Source: an uncultured Veillonella sp. (GTDB lineage Bacteria; Bacillota; Negativicutes; Veillonellales; Veillonellaceae). From it: a DNA stretch of 18,659 nt. The stretch is taken from assembly GCA_900549845.1 (NCBI GenBank), contig URPT01000017.1:1-18659 (forward strand). The letters are read 5' to 3'. This document shows positions 1 to 7,768 of this stretch, piece after piece. Below the pieces are notes generated by a model. The model did no database searches. It was given only the letters and a program-made list of their open reading frames with translations, and had not been told where the DNA came from. The translations under genes and the position numbers were made by a program. Every line of letters starts with the position of its first letter. Position 1 is the first letter of the stretch.

Positions 1-1162
1 GGATAGAAGATGTTTCAATAGATAGTTTTGCACAGAAGCGGCGGAAGCCGATAGGCATGCGAGGGGACCACAATACAGTGAGGTTTGGTTCTGGAGCAGG
101 ACCAAGGTTAGTCAATGTATGTAGGTAACGGAAGGACATTTTGGAAACCAATGTACGGCCGTCAGTACCCATACCACCGATGGATTCAGTAGTCCAAACA
201 GGATCGCCTGTGAACAAGTTATTGTATTCGTGGATACGTGCGAAGCGTACCATACGCAATTTCATGATGAAATGATCTACAAATTCTTGAATTTGCTCTT
301 CTGTATATGTGCCATTGCGAAGGTCACGTTCTGCGTAGATATCTAGGAATGTAGAGTTACGGCCGATGGACATAGCAGCACCGTTTTGCTCTTTAATAGC
401 GCCAAGATAGCCGAAGTAAATCCATTGCATAGCTTCTTTCACGTCTTTAGCTGGTCCAGAAATATCGTAACCATAAGATGCAGCCATTTCTTTTAATTCT
501 TTTAAGGAACGGATTTGTTCTTGAATCTCTTCGCGGTCGCGAATTACGTCTTCAAGCATATCACCCATAGTAATGCTGAATTGCTCTTTTTTATCTTCGA
601 TGAGGTAATCGATACCATACAAAGCGATACGGCGATAGTCACCGATAATACGGCCACGGCTGTAAGCATCAGGTAAACCAGTTACGATATGAGCTGTACG
701 AGCGGCACGCATTTCAGGTGTATATACATCAAATACGCCATCATTGTGAGTTTTACGGTGCTTTTTGAAGAAGTCTTCTGTTTGTGGATCCATTTTGAAG
801 CCGTATTCTTCAATAGCGGATTTCGCAGTACGCAAGCCACCATAAGGGAACATAGCGCGTTTTAATGGTTTGTCAGTTTGCAAACCAACAATCGTTTCAA
901 GGTCTTTGTCGATATATCCTGGCGCATGGGCAGTAATGTGTGTGGCCACGGAAGTATCAGCATCGAGCATGCCGCCTTTTTCACGTTCTTCTTCATAAAG
1001 CTTCATTACTTGTTCCCACAATTTTGTTGTTCGTTCTGTAGGACCAGCAAGGAAGGAATCGTCCCCTTCATAGGGGATATAGTTTCTTTGAATAAAGTCG
1101 CGTACATCAACGGCTTTATCCCACACACCTGTGTTAAAATCTTTCCATGCAGTATGTTGCAT
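1..1162 (-). CDS. pflB: Pyruvate formate-lyase (formate C-acetyltransferase), N-terminal half, cut by the window edge
   Basis: PflB cleaves pyruvate with CoA to acetyl-CoA and formate in anaerobic fermentation, using a glycyl radical in the cytoplasm. The minus-strand frame is open from the window edge to an ATG at 1160-1162 (about 387 residues of a family usually ~750 long). Recognisable features are the N-terminal FIQRNYIPYEGDDSFL stretch (residues 23-38), PDAYGRGRIIGDYRR (164-178), which contains the pyruvate-binding arginine region, and LGPAPEPNLTVLWS near the visible end. The catalytic Cys-Cys pair and the C-terminal glycyl-radical loop lie outside the window, so intactness cannot be judged. 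The start is fixed by a strong Shine-Dalgarno GGAGGTG at 1167-1173, four bases from the ATG. It is monocistronic on its 5' side; an activating enzyme gene, if present, would be off the left edge. Confidence 0.96.
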   Translation of the reverse strand, partial: MQHTAWKDFNTGVWDKAVDVRDFIQRNYIPYEGDDSFLAGPTERTTKLWEQVMKLYEEEREKGGMLDADTSVATHITAHAPGYIDKDLETIVGLQTDKPLKRAMFPYGGLRTAKSAIEEYGFKMDPQTEDFFKKHRKTHNDGVFDVYTPEMRAARTAHIVTGLPDAYSRGRIIGDYRRIALYGIDYLIEDKKEQFSITMGDMLEDVIRDREEIQEQIRSLKELKEMAASYGYDISGPAKDVKEAMQWIYFGYLGAIKEQNGAAMSIGRNSTFLDIYAERDLRNGTYTEEQIQEFVDHFIMKLRMVRFARIHEYNNLFTGDPVWTTESIGGMGTDGRTLVSKMSFRYLHTLTNLGPAPEPNLTVLWSPRMPIGFRRFCAKLSIETSSI

Positions 1163-1202
1163 TTTGCACCTCCATAAAAGGATATAACTATAGATTTCTA
1201 TG

Positions 1203-1236
1203 CCTATAGTGTACAATGTTTGTCCTGATTTAACAA
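1203..1236 (-). promoter_or_regulatory. Probable pflB promoter
   Basis: On the minus strand a -35 TTGTTA (1231-1236) is followed after 17 bp by a -10 TACACT (1208-1213), placing the start site near 1201 and giving a leader of about 40 nt. Two copies of the self-palindrome CTATAG (1204-1209 and 1188-1193) flank the predicted start site and could bind a regulator. I see no convincing FNR-type box. Confidence 0.5.
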
Positions 1237-1532
1237 ATTTTAAATGATATATATTTTCAATACATACTATGCAATTTTCGTAAGAATGAATGTTATTTGT
1301 AATTTAATAATATTGAAAACACTATATAAATACATTGAAAGTATAATTAATTACTTAATTTGTTTGAGTTTGAATTTGGGGGAACTAATTATTATATTAT
1401 CTTTAAATAATGATAATTCATATCAATAAATAGAGAGTATTCGATATATTGTGATGTATCTTCTTGGAATTGTAGGGTCTTATTATGGTAATATTTAGAT
1501 AGTATTGATTATGGAATTACGTAGAAAGGTAG
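1237..1532. other. AT-rich intergenic region between divergent pflB and EamA genes
   Basis: About 300 bp of very AT-rich DNA. A 61-codon frame at 1244-1429 is low-complexity, lacks a ribosome binding site and is probably not a gene. The promoter for the downstream exporter must lie here, but no -35/-10 pair stands out above the AT background (TTGGAA at 1464 with TAATAT at 1489 has a 19-bp spacer and is weak). Confidence 0.5.
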
Positions 1533-1538
1533 ATGCTA

Positions 1539-2405
1539 ATGACAAATCGTATGAAAGCCATTTTAGGGGCATCTGCCACCATTGCCGTTTGGGCTACGGC
1601 GTTTCCTTTTGGTAAAGTAGCATTGCAATCAGTAGATGCATTGACACTCTCTGTAGCGAGGGTTGTAGGTGGTGCTATACTCATGCTCATTATCGGTGTA
1701 TTTAAGGGATTACATATACCTACATCTTGGCGTGAGTGGGGCCTATATATTCTGCTAGGGGCTACAGGAAACTTCGTTTACCAAGTCGTTTTTAATGAAG
1801 GATTGCGAACAATACCGGCCGCTACATCTAGTATTATTATGGCTTTGACACCGATGACTACAGCATTGATGGCATTGGTAGTCTATAAGGATAAAATACG
1901 CCCTATAGGTTGGATCTTCACCATAACTGCTTTTATAGGTGTGGCTATTATTATTCTTTGGAATTCCACTCTGACCATTCCAATGGGGGCCATATGGACG
2001 TTGATTGGTATGATACTGTTTGCGGTTTATAATATTCTAAATCGCGGGCTTAGTCTGAAAGGTTATGACTCTATTACTATCGCTATGTGGTCCATGTTTA
2101 CAGGTGCCATTATGGCACTACCTTTTGCAGATCATGCTATTGAAATGATTGGAGCCGCACCAATTACTGCGAAGCTTGCTATGGTATACCTAGCATTCTT
2201 TTCCAGTGCATTAGGATTCGTATTCTGGAGCTATGCCTTTGAACATGCTGAAAAAGTTTCAGATGTAACCAATTTTATGTATATCTCACCAATCGTGGCA
2301 GCTATAGTGGCAGCATTCTTATTGGGGGAATTTCCAAACATGGGACTCTATATTGGGGCGCCAATTATACTAGGATCATTGTTCTTATTTAATCGATATA
2401 GATGA
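1539..2405 (+). CDS. DMT-superfamily (EamA) transporter
   Basis: This is a 288-residue inner-membrane protein with about ten hydrophobic segments arranged as two repeated EamA halves, the architecture of drug/metabolite exporters such as RhaT/YdcZ-like permeases. The N-terminal segment (GASATIAVWATAFPFGKVAL) is typical of the family, where an early W/A-x-P pattern follows TM1. The C-terminal half repeats the fold and ends in a short cytoplasmic NRYR tail. Substrate cannot be read from the sequence; relatives export amino acids, metabolites or toxins. I chose the second ATG (1539) over the one at 1533 because the AAAGG at 1525-1529 is nine bases from it but only three from the first. It appears monocistronic, with a strong terminator just downstream. 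Confidence 0.85.
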   Translation: MTNRMKAILGASATIAVWATAFPFGKVALQSVDALTLSVARVVGGAILMLIIGVFKGLHIPTSWREWGLYILLGATGNFVYQVVFNEGLRTIPAATSSIIMALTPMTTALMALVVYKDKIRPIGWIFTITAFIGVAIIILWNSTLTIPMGAIWTLIGMILFAVYNILNRGLSLKGYDSITIAMWSMFTGAIMALPFADHAIEMIGAAPITAKLAMVYLAFFSSALGFVFWSYAFEHAEKVSDVTNFMYISPIVAAIVAAFLLGEFPNMGLYIGAPIILGSLFLFNRYR

Positions 2406-2442
2406 TGGGTTTGATGTAAAGGACCAAAAGTATATAGATACG

Positions 2443-2480
2443 AAAAGAACCTCAACCTTTTTAGTGTTGAGGTTCTTTTT
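2443..2480 (+). terminator. Intrinsic terminator after the EamA gene
   Basis: A 14-bp stem (AAAGAACCTCAAC arm at 2443-2456, complementary arm 2466-2479) with a 9-nt loop is followed by a run of T. The A-run on the left arm makes it usable in both directions. It separates the exporter from the metNIQ operon. Confidence 0.9.
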
Positions 2481-2484
2481 GTGT

Positions 2485-2513
2485 TTGACAGTCCTTATAA
2501 ATTGTAGTAATCT
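2485..2513 (+). promoter_or_regulatory. Predicted metNIQ promoter
   Basis: A perfect -35 TTGACA (2485-2490) is followed after 17 bp by TAATCT (2508-2513), a moderate -10. Transcription would start near 2520, giving a leader of about 75 nt before the metN start. No other promoter lies between the upstream terminator and metN. Confidence 0.6.
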
Positions 2514-2525
2514 AAGTATACAATT

Positions 2526-2550
2526 AAAACATACCTTAAAGATATGTTTT
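2526..2550 (+). promoter_or_regulatory. Near-perfect inverted repeat in the metN leader (candidate operator)
   Basis: Arms AAAACATA (2526-2533) and TATGTTTT (2543-2550) are fully complementary. The 9-bp centre contains CTTAAAG, itself symmetric, so the whole 25-bp element has a single mismatched pair. It lies just downstream of the predicted start site, a typical repressor position. The regulator is unknown. Confidence 0.5.
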
Positions 2551-2596
2551 AGAAAAATATTAATTCCTACTAATGCGTAGGGAAAGAGGTGGTACA

Positions 2597-3619
2597 GTGA
2601 TTGCTATACGAAATGTAACGAAAGAGTTTGACGTTAATAAGCAAAAGGTTACTGCATTATCTGATGTAAACTTTACCATAGAAAAAGGCGATATATTTGG
2701 CATTATTGGCTTCAGTGGAGCTGGTAAATCTACACTGTTGCGAATGATTAATGCTTTAGAGGTACCTACCTCTGGTCATGTTGAAATAGATGGTGTGAAT
2801 ATCAATGGTTTAAGTTTTAATGAGCTTAGAAAGGTTCGTAAGCGCATCGGCATGGTGTTTCAACAGTTCAATTTGTTGAATGCTAAATCTGTGTATGATA
2901 ATGTGGCTATCCCACTAATTCTTAATAAGGAGCCAAAATCCGACATTGATAAAAAAGTTAAAACCTTATTAGACTTTGTTGATTTGGGCGATAAAGCAAA
3001 TGCATATCCTGGAGAATTATCTGGGGGTCAAAAGCAACGCGTTGGTATTGCTCGTGCGCTGGCTACAGATCCATCAATTCTGCTTTGTGACGAAGCAACA
3101 AGTGCTCTTGATCCAGATACGACAGAGTCTATTCTTCAATTATTAGAGCGCGTTAATCGTGAACTAGGGGTAACGGTTGTTATCGTAACTCATGAAATTG
3201 ATGTAATTCAAAAAATTTGCAATCGCGTTGTGGTTATGGAACATGGAAAACTCATAGAGAGTGGATCTGTACTTGAGGTGTTTAGTAAACCAAAGCATGA
3301 AACAACGAAACGATTTGTTAGAACTGTCATTCCTGATGAAATTCCATCAACAGTGAAACATACATTAGCTTGTGATAAAAGGCCATACACAATTCTTAAA
3401 ATGCATTTCTTAGGAAATAATACGACAGATAATGTTTTATATCATATTAATAAAACTTTTGATTTAGAAACGAGCGTGTTATTTGCTACAGTAACAGAGT
3501 TAGAACATACAGTACTTGGTATTTTTATTGTTCAATTTATTGGTGATGATCTTGAAGTGGGCAAGGTAAAAGAATATCTTGTGACACAAGGTATTGAATG
3601 GCAGGAGGTGACAATATAA
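2597..3619 (+). CDS. metN: Methionine ABC importer, ATP-binding subunit MetN
   Basis: MetN hydrolyses ATP to drive methionine import through MetI from the binding protein MetQ. From a GTG start the protein is 340 residues, the usual MetN length. Visible motifs are Walker A GFSGAGKST (38-46), Q-loop FQQ (88-90), signature LSGGQKQRVGIARAL (141-155), Walker B ILLCDE (161-166) and the switch His199 in THE. Residues from about 265 onward match the C-terminal NIL (ACT-like) domain that binds methionine and inhibits transport when the internal pool is full. I chose GTG at 2597 because GAGGT sits six bases upstream and the sequence MIAIRNVTKEF then aligns with family starts; an in-frame ATG at 2573 would add eight residues that include the Shine-Dalgarno region. 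The stop overlaps the metI ATG by one base. Confidence 0.95.
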   Translation: MIAIRNVTKEFDVNKQKVTALSDVNFTIEKGDIFGIIGFSGAGKSTLLRMINALEVPTSGHVEIDGVNINGLSFNELRKVRKRIGMVFQQFNLLNAKSVYDNVAIPLILNKEPKSDIDKKVKTLLDFVDLGDKANAYPGELSGGQKQRVGIARALATDPSILLCDEATSALDPDTTESILQLLERVNRELGVTVVIVTHEIDVIQKICNRVVVMEHGKLIESGSVLEVFSKPKHETTKRFVRTVIPDEIPSTVKHTLACDKRPYTILKMHFLGNNTTDNVLYHINKTFDLETSVLFATVTELEHTVLGIFIVQFIGDDLEVGKVKEYLVTQGIEWQEVTI

Positions 3620-4290
3620 TGGACTTCTTTATGCAAGAACTTGGTGTTCCCGGTTCTCAGTTATTGCTAGCCGCAGAACAAACATTATATATGGTGTTCC
3701 TATCTCTATTCATTGGTACTGTATTAGGTCTAATTATTGCAGTTACACTGGTAGTAACAAATCCTAATGGTATTGTTAAAAATAGTATTGTCTATACCAT
3801 TACAAATACTATTGTTAATATTGTGCGTTCCGTACCATTTATCATTTTGATGGTATTTATCTTGCCATTAACAAAGATGATTGTAGGGACTCGTGTAGGA
3901 ACAACGGCAGCTATCGTACCGCTTGTTATATTTATTGCCCCTTATCTAGCTAGACTCTTTGAAAACTCTATTTTAGAGGTTAATAAAGGAATTATCGAGG
4001 CTGCACAATCAATGGGGGCCTCTCATTTTGAGGTGATTTGGCATTTCCTTTTACCAGAGGCAAAGGGTTCGCTTATTCTATCTATTACAACAGGTACCAT
4101 AGGTCTTATCGGTGCTACTGCTATGGCTGGTGCTATTGGTGCAGGTGGTGTAGGTGATTTGGCTCTTACCTATGGTTATGAACGGTTGAACTTCCCGTTG
4201 ATGCTATTTACCGTTGTTATTTTAATTATTTTTGTTCAAATTATTCAAACAATAGGTAACTACTTTGCACGTCGTGCACGTCGTTCCTGA
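3619..4290 (+). CDS. metI: Methionine ABC importer, permease subunit MetI
   Basis: A 223-residue inner-membrane permease with about five transmembrane segments, forming the translocation channel of the MetNIQ importer. The cytoplasmic EAA loop that docks on MetN is visible as IIEAAQSMGASHFEVIW (about 125-141). The metN TAA and this ATG overlap (TAATG), and an excellent Shine-Dalgarno AGGAGGTGA lies at 3603-3611 inside metN, so translation is probably coupled. An in-frame ATG at 3598 precedes that Shine-Dalgarno and was rejected. The C-terminus ends in a basic ARRARRS tail. Length and motifs are normal for the family. Confidence 0.95.
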   Translation: MDFFMQELGVPGSQLLLAAEQTLYMVFLSLFIGTVLGLIIAVTLVVTNPNGIVKNSIVYTITNTIVNIVRSVPFIILMVFILPLTKMIVGTRVGTTAAIVPLVIFIAPYLARLFENSILEVNKGIIEAAQSMGASHFEVIWHFLLPEAKGSLILSITTGTIGLIGATAMAGAIGAGGVGDLALTYGYERLNFPLMLFTVVILIIFVQIIQTIGNYFARRARRS

Positions 4291-4352
4291 TTTGATGAAA
4301 TAGATTTTAGTTATCTTGATTGTGAAAGTATAAAAGTATAGGAGAATATACC

Positions 4353-5177
4353 ATGAAATTTAAAAAACTTCTTGCCCTTGGTGTGGCATTAGTATTTAGC
4401 GTAGCTTTTATCGCAGGCTGCGGTTCAAACAGTAGTGATAATGGTGCTAAAAAAGAATTAAGCTATAGCAAATCTCAAGGCCCTTACTCTGAATTGTTCG
4501 AAAAAGGTGTAAAACCAATTTTGGAAAAACAAGGCTATACCTTTAAAGGTGTAGATATGTCTGACTTGGTACAAGCAGACCAAGTGTTGAGCGATGGTGA
4601 AGTAGATTTCAACGTTGAACAACATACAGCATACATGAAAAACTTCAACGAAAAACAAAATGGTCATCTTGTAGCCTTAACTCCAATTCCAACAGTACCA
4701 GCAGGTATCTTTAGTGGTTCTAAAACATCTCTAGATCAAGTGGCAGATGGTGACACTATTGCAGTACCTAATGATGCATCCAACATGGCTCGTGCTTATG
4801 CGTTATTGCAAAAAATCGGTTGGATTAAACTTAATCCAAATAAAGATTTAGCGACAGTAACACAAGCAGATATTATTGAAAATCCTAAACATCTTAAATT
4901 TACAGAAATGAAATCCCTTACAATTCCTTCTGTACGTACTGATTTCGATTACATCGTTATTACTGGTGCGATTATCTATAATGCAAAAATCGATCCTAAA
5001 ACAGCTCTTGCAAATGAAGATGTATTGCCACAATGGTTGTTACAAGTTGTAGTTAACGAGAAAAACAAAGATGCACAATGGGCAAAAGACCTTGTGGCAG
5101 CTTACCACTCTCAAGAATTCAAAGATTACATGGAAAAAAATAATAATGGCTTATGGTTTGTTCCAAAAGGTGAATAA
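4353..5177 (+). CDS. metQ: Methionine-binding lipoprotein MetQ
   Basis: The extracytoplasmic substrate-binding protein of the methionine importer, NlpA/MetQ family, 274 residues. A lipoprotein signal is clear: basic KFKK, a hydrophobic stretch, then the lipobox I-A-G-C with the lipidated cysteine at residue 23. The mature part carries family landmarks such as LVQADQVLSDGEVDFNVEQH and the TIAVPNDASNMARAY region that lines the ligand pocket. The Shine-Dalgarno AGGAGA ends eight bases before the ATG. The 62-nt gap after metI holds no terminator, so it is the last gene of metNIQ. Relatives bind D- or L-methionine; the MetN NIL domain and nearby met genes support methionine. Confidence 0.95.
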   Translation: MKFKKLLALGVALVFSVAFIAGCGSNSSDNGAKKELSYSKSQGPYSELFEKGVKPILEKQGYTFKGVDMSDLVQADQVLSDGEVDFNVEQHTAYMKNFNEKQNGHLVALTPIPTVPAGIFSGSKTSLDQVADGDTIAVPNDASNMARAYALLQKIGWIKLNPNKDLATVTQADIIENPKHLKFTEMKSLTIPSVRTDFDYIVITGAIIYNAKIDPKTALANEDVLPQWLLQVVVNEKNKDAQWAKDLVAAYHSQEFKDYMEKNNNGLWFVPKGE

Positions 5178-5230
5178 TATAATTTAGTAAGCTAATTACA
5201 ATTGAAATATTTTTACAAAATAGATAGATA

Positions 5231-5280
5231 GCGATACCAATTAGATTCAATTCTTTACTTCTAACTGGTATCGCTTTTTA
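5231..5280 (+). terminator. Intrinsic terminator of metNIQ
   Basis: Arms GCGATACCA..TTAG (5231-5244) and CTAA..TGGTATCGC (5261-5274) form a 14-bp stem with one mismatch, followed by TTTTTATT. The rest of the 244-bp gap up to the next gene is AT-rich promoter DNA. Confidence 0.9.
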
Positions 5281-5361
5281 TTGTTATAAAAGCTATTACT
5301 AAAAGTTTATTATCAATTAATAAGTATTATGATTAAGTTTATATCATCTTATTAAAATTTT

Positions 5362-5370
5362 TGATATACT
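5362..5370 (+). promoter_or_regulatory. Candidate extended -10 promoter for the DASS transporter gene
   Basis: TGATATACT is an extended -10 (TGN plus TATACT at 5365-5370). The -35 region at 5342-5347 is poor, which an extended -10 can compensate. An 11-bp palindrome GCAAT-T-ATTGC lies just downstream (about 5378-5388), near the predicted start site. Confidence 0.4.
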
Positions 5371-5421
5371 AAATAGGCAATTATTGCAATTTTTGTTTTG
5401 AAGTAGTAAGGAGAGTTTCTA

Positions 5422-6888
5422 ATGAAGTTGAATTGGAAATTATTCGCACCGCTTGTAGTAGCTATTCTTGTATGGCTCATCGGTGCTCCTGAAGGCCTTA
5501 GCGCAAATTCTTGGATTTACGTAAGTATTTTCGCTGGCCTCGTGGTAGGGTTGATTTTAGAACCAATACCACCAGCTTTCATCGGTATCATTGCTGTTAC
5601 CGTGTCTATGTTGTTTAAGGTTGGTCCTGCACCTGTTGTAGATAAAGCAACTGGTGTAGCAAAGGCGATTACTGATGCACAAGCTATCAGTTGGGGTCTT
5701 AGCGGTTTCTCTAATGCCATCGTGTGGTTGATCTTCGCTGCCTTCATGATTGGTATCGGTTATGAAAACTCTGGCCTTGGCCGCCGTATTGCCTTGTTCC
5801 TCGTAGCAAAGCTTGGCAAGTCCTCTTTAGGTCTTGGTTATGCCATCGCTATTACGGACCTTGTATTGGCTCCGTTCATCCCAAGTAATGCGGCTCGTTC
5901 TGGTGGTACGATTTATCCAATCGTATCTAGTATTTGTCCAATGTTTGACTCCTATCCAGATAAGAACCCTCGTAAAATCGGTTCCTATTTGAACTGGGTA
6001 GCGTTGGCAACTACATGTGTATCTAGCTCCATCTTCTTGACTGGCGCAGCGCCAAACCCATTGGCTCTAGAATTGTCTGCTAAATCTGGTATTGTGGCGG
6101 CAAACTGGGGCACATGGTTCCTCGCATTCTTGCCAGTAGGCCTTATCTTGTTCATCATCACTCCATTGTTGACCTATGTATTCTGTAAGCCAGAGGTGAA
6201 AGGTTCCCCTGAAATTGCAGAATGGGCGAAGGATGAATATAAGAAATTAGGCTCCATGACACGCAGTGAAATCTTCATGGCCTTGATTTCTGTATTGGCT
6301 CTTGTGTTGTGGATTGGTGCTTCTACATTTAAAGTAAACCCTACAACAACAGCGTTGATCGTTATTATTTTGATGATTTTCACTAAGATTATGACATGGC
6401 AAGACTTCCTTGCTAATAAACCAGCATGGAATGTTTTAACTTGGTTCGCTACACTCGTACCTATGGCTTCCGGCCTTAAAAATGTAGGTTTCTTGGAATG
6501 GCTTGCTAAATCTGCTGGCGGCTCTTTAGTTTCTTTAGATCCAACAATGGCAGTTCTTGGTTTGTTATTAGCATTCTGCTTGCTTCGTTACTTCTTTGCT
6601 TCTGGCACTGCTTATGTAACAGCTATGGTAGGCTTATTTGCTACTCTTATTCTTCAAATTCCTGGCGTTGACCCAGCTCAAGTTATGTTAATTCTGTTAG
6701 TACCAATGGGGATTATGGGTATCCTTACACCATATGGTACTGGTCACAGCCCAATCTGGTTTGCTAGTGGCTATAATAAAGGCCCTGAATTCTGGAAATT
6801 AGGTGCTATCTTTGGAATTATCTACCTCGCTATCTTTATCGTGGTGGGGATTCCATGGATTCAGTTCGTAATGCCACTTTTAGGATAG
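5422..6888 (+). CDS. DASS-family anion/dicarboxylate transporter (CitT / 2-oxoglutarate-malate translocator type)
   Basis: A 488-residue polytopic membrane protein of the divalent anion:sodium symporter family. The family signature SNAARSGGTIYPIVSS is at residues 155-170, and the second pseudo-symmetric tip motif is SGTAYVTAM (394-402). The end carries the expected YGTGHSPIWFASGY segment. CitT/TtdT/SodiT-type members exchange or symport citrate, tartrate, malate, succinate or 2-oxoglutarate. For an organism fermenting organic acids a C4-dicarboxylate is a reasonable guess but not shown by sequence. The start follows AAGGAG (5408-5413) by eight bases. It appears monocistronic between two terminators and is not obviously tied to the methionine genes on either side. 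Confidence 0.88.
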   Translation: MKLNWKLFAPLVVAILVWLIGAPEGLSANSWIYVSIFAGLVVGLILEPIPPAFIGIIAVTVSMLFKVGPAPVVDKATGVAKAITDAQAISWGLSGFSNAIVWLIFAAFMIGIGYENSGLGRRIALFLVAKLGKSSLGLGYAIAITDLVLAPFIPSNAARSGGTIYPIVSSICPMFDSYPDKNPRKIGSYLNWVALATTCVSSSIFLTGAAPNPLALELSAKSGIVAANWGTWFLAFLPVGLILFIITPLLTYVFCKPEVKGSPEIAEWAKDEYKKLGSMTRSEIFMALISVLALVLWIGASTFKVNPTTTALIVIILMIFTKIMTWQDFLANKPAWNVLTWFATLVPMASGLKNVGFLEWLAKSAGGSLVSLDPTMAVLGLLLAFCLLRYFFASGTAYVTAMVGLFATLILQIPGVDPAQVMLILLVPMGIMGILTPYGTGHSPIWFASGYNKGPEFWKLGAIFGIIYLAIFIVVGIPWIQFVMPLLG

Positions 6889-6896
6889 CTAAATAG

Positions 6897-6970
6897 AGCC
6901 CCTCGTATCATTCTGCTCGCTCTCCATCCCTTGTAAGTCGAGCTTACAGAACGCTACGAGGGGCTTTCCT
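6897..6970 (+). terminator. Long-loop terminator after the DASS gene
   Basis: An 11-bp perfect stem, AGCCCCTCGTA (6897-6907) with TACGAGGGGCT (6955-6965), encloses a 47-nt loop that holds a second small hairpin, TGTAAG/CTTACA (6932-6937, 6943-6948). It is followed by TTCCTT, a weak T-tract. Confidence 0.75.
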
Positions 6971-6979
6971 TATATCCGA

Positions 6980-7210
6980 AAATGGCATAGCTCACTTCAA
7001 GAGGGCAAGTCGCTTAGTAGATACAATGCGGCTTCTTTTTATCCTGAAATGGAAAAACTCACTTCAGAGGACAAGTCGCTGGACAGACATATGGCGGCTT
7101 CTTCTATCTTAAAATGGCAATACTCACTTTGGGATAAGCAAGTCGCTTAGTAGATACAATGCGGCTTTTTTTATCCTGAAATGGCAATGCTCACTTCCGA
7201 GGGCAAGTCG
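6980..7210 (+). repeat. Tandem repeat, ~66-bp unit, three full copies and a partial fourth
   Basis: Units begin with AAATGG at 6980, 7047, 7112 and 7179 (spacings 67, 65 and 67). Each carries ...CTCACTT...AAGTCGC...GCGGCTT followed by a pyrimidine-rich stretch ending TATC. In copies 1-3 AAGTCGC and GCGGCTT form a 7-bp RNA stem (one G-U pair) at 7007-7034, 7073-7100 and 7140-7167. The loops between differ in copy 2 while the stem bases stay the same. The T-rich stretch after the stem makes each unit resemble a small terminator read on the plus strand. The fourth copy stops after AAGTCG and runs into a different palindrome. Confidence 0.85.
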
Positions 7211-7232
7211 ATTTGTCATAGCTCGACAAATC
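7210..7232 (+). promoter_or_regulatory. Inverted repeat over the -35 region of the PACE gene (candidate operator)
   Basis: GATTTGTC (7210-7217) and GACAAATC (7225-7232) are perfectly complementary with a 7-bp spacer. The element overlaps the predicted -35 TCGACA (7223-7228). It is followed by an A-run rather than a T-run on the plus strand, so it is not a terminator for upstream transcription. Confidence 0.45.
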
Positions 7233-7250
7233 TAAAAAAATGAATATAAT
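7223..7250 (+). promoter_or_regulatory. Predicted promoter for the PACE efflux gene
   Basis: TCGACA (7223-7228), one mismatch from the -35 consensus, is followed after 16 bp by a perfect TATAAT (7245-7250). A second TATAAT lies at 7256-7261 but without a matching -35. The leader would be about 50 nt. Confidence 0.6.
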
Positions 7251-7305
7251 GGTGATATAATAGTAAATTTCTTATCTCGATTTTCTAAGGGAGGTGTTTA
7301 TTATT

Positions 7306-7710
7306 ATGTCTACTTTTGAGCGTATTGTGCAGTCGATTTTATATGAGCTTGGTTGTATTTTAATTGGTTGTTTGGTAATGCAGTTTGTTCCGCATGAGGG
7401 ACAGCCTTTTGTATTAATGGTTATTTTTTCCTTACTAGCTATGGTTTGGAATTTTGTGTTTAACTGGATTTTTGATAAACTAGTACCAGGTGATCGATTA
7501 GCACGAGGGCCTGTAATCCGTACAGTTCATGCGGTATTGTTTGAAGGTTTATTTATGCTTGCCACAGTACCGATTATTATGTACATGATGCATATGAGCT
7601 TTTGGATAGCTTTTATGACCGATATAACGATGACATTGGTTATCTTAGGTTATACGTATGTGTATAATTGGGTGTATGATCGAGCGCGTCTATATTTTGT
7701 AGAGGCTTAA
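7306..7710 (+). CDS. PACE-family efflux protein (AceI-like, bacterial transmembrane pair)
   Basis: A 134-residue protein with four hydrophobic segments forming two tandem BTP domains, the layout of proteobacterial antimicrobial compound efflux (PACE) proteins such as AceI. Family landmarks are Glu14 in the first segment (LYE), the position of the AceI proton-coupling glutamate, FNWIFD (52-57), RTVHAVLFE (72-80), where the second half repeats the first, and YNWVYD (120-125). Members export chlorhexidine and other biocides, or short-chain diamines; which applies here is not visible. ATG 7306 follows AAGGGAGGTG (7287-7296). A GTG at 7294 lies inside that Shine-Dalgarno and was rejected. It has its own promoter and a perfect inverted repeat over the -35, suggesting local regulation. 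Confidence 0.85.
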   Translation: MSTFERIVQSILYELGCILIGCLVMQFVPHEGQPFVLMVIFSLLAMVWNFVFNWIFDKLVPGDRLARGPVIRTVHAVLFEGLFMLATVPIIMYMMHMSFWIAFMTDITMTLVILGYTYVYNWVYDRARLYFVEA

Positions 7711-7768
7711 TTTGAAATATGAGGTAGGTACCTCTTGTAAAATCTATATTGTATAGTAGGAGGTTCTT

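Noticed and set aside
878..1177. 99-codon plus-strand frame
   Set aside because: It lies antisense inside the clearly conserved pflB coding sequence and has no recognisable protein features.
1244..1429. 61-codon frame in the pflB-EamA intergenic region
   Set aside because: AT-rich, low-complexity translation (many I, N, Y, L), no Shine-Dalgarno sequence and no family resemblance.
2481..2596. SAM-I (S-box) or T-box riboswitch before metN, and likewise before the CGS-type gene and metY
   Set aside because: The leaders are short and show none of the conserved S-box or T-box blocks, and no paired terminator/antiterminator precedes the start codons.
6980..7210. CRISPR array
   Set aside because: The whole 66-bp unit repeats; there are no unique spacers between short identical repeats, and no cas genes.
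7210..7232. Terminator reading of the GATTTGTC/GACAAATC palindrome
   Set aside because: An A-run, not a T-run, follows on the plus strand, and it overlaps a good promoter.
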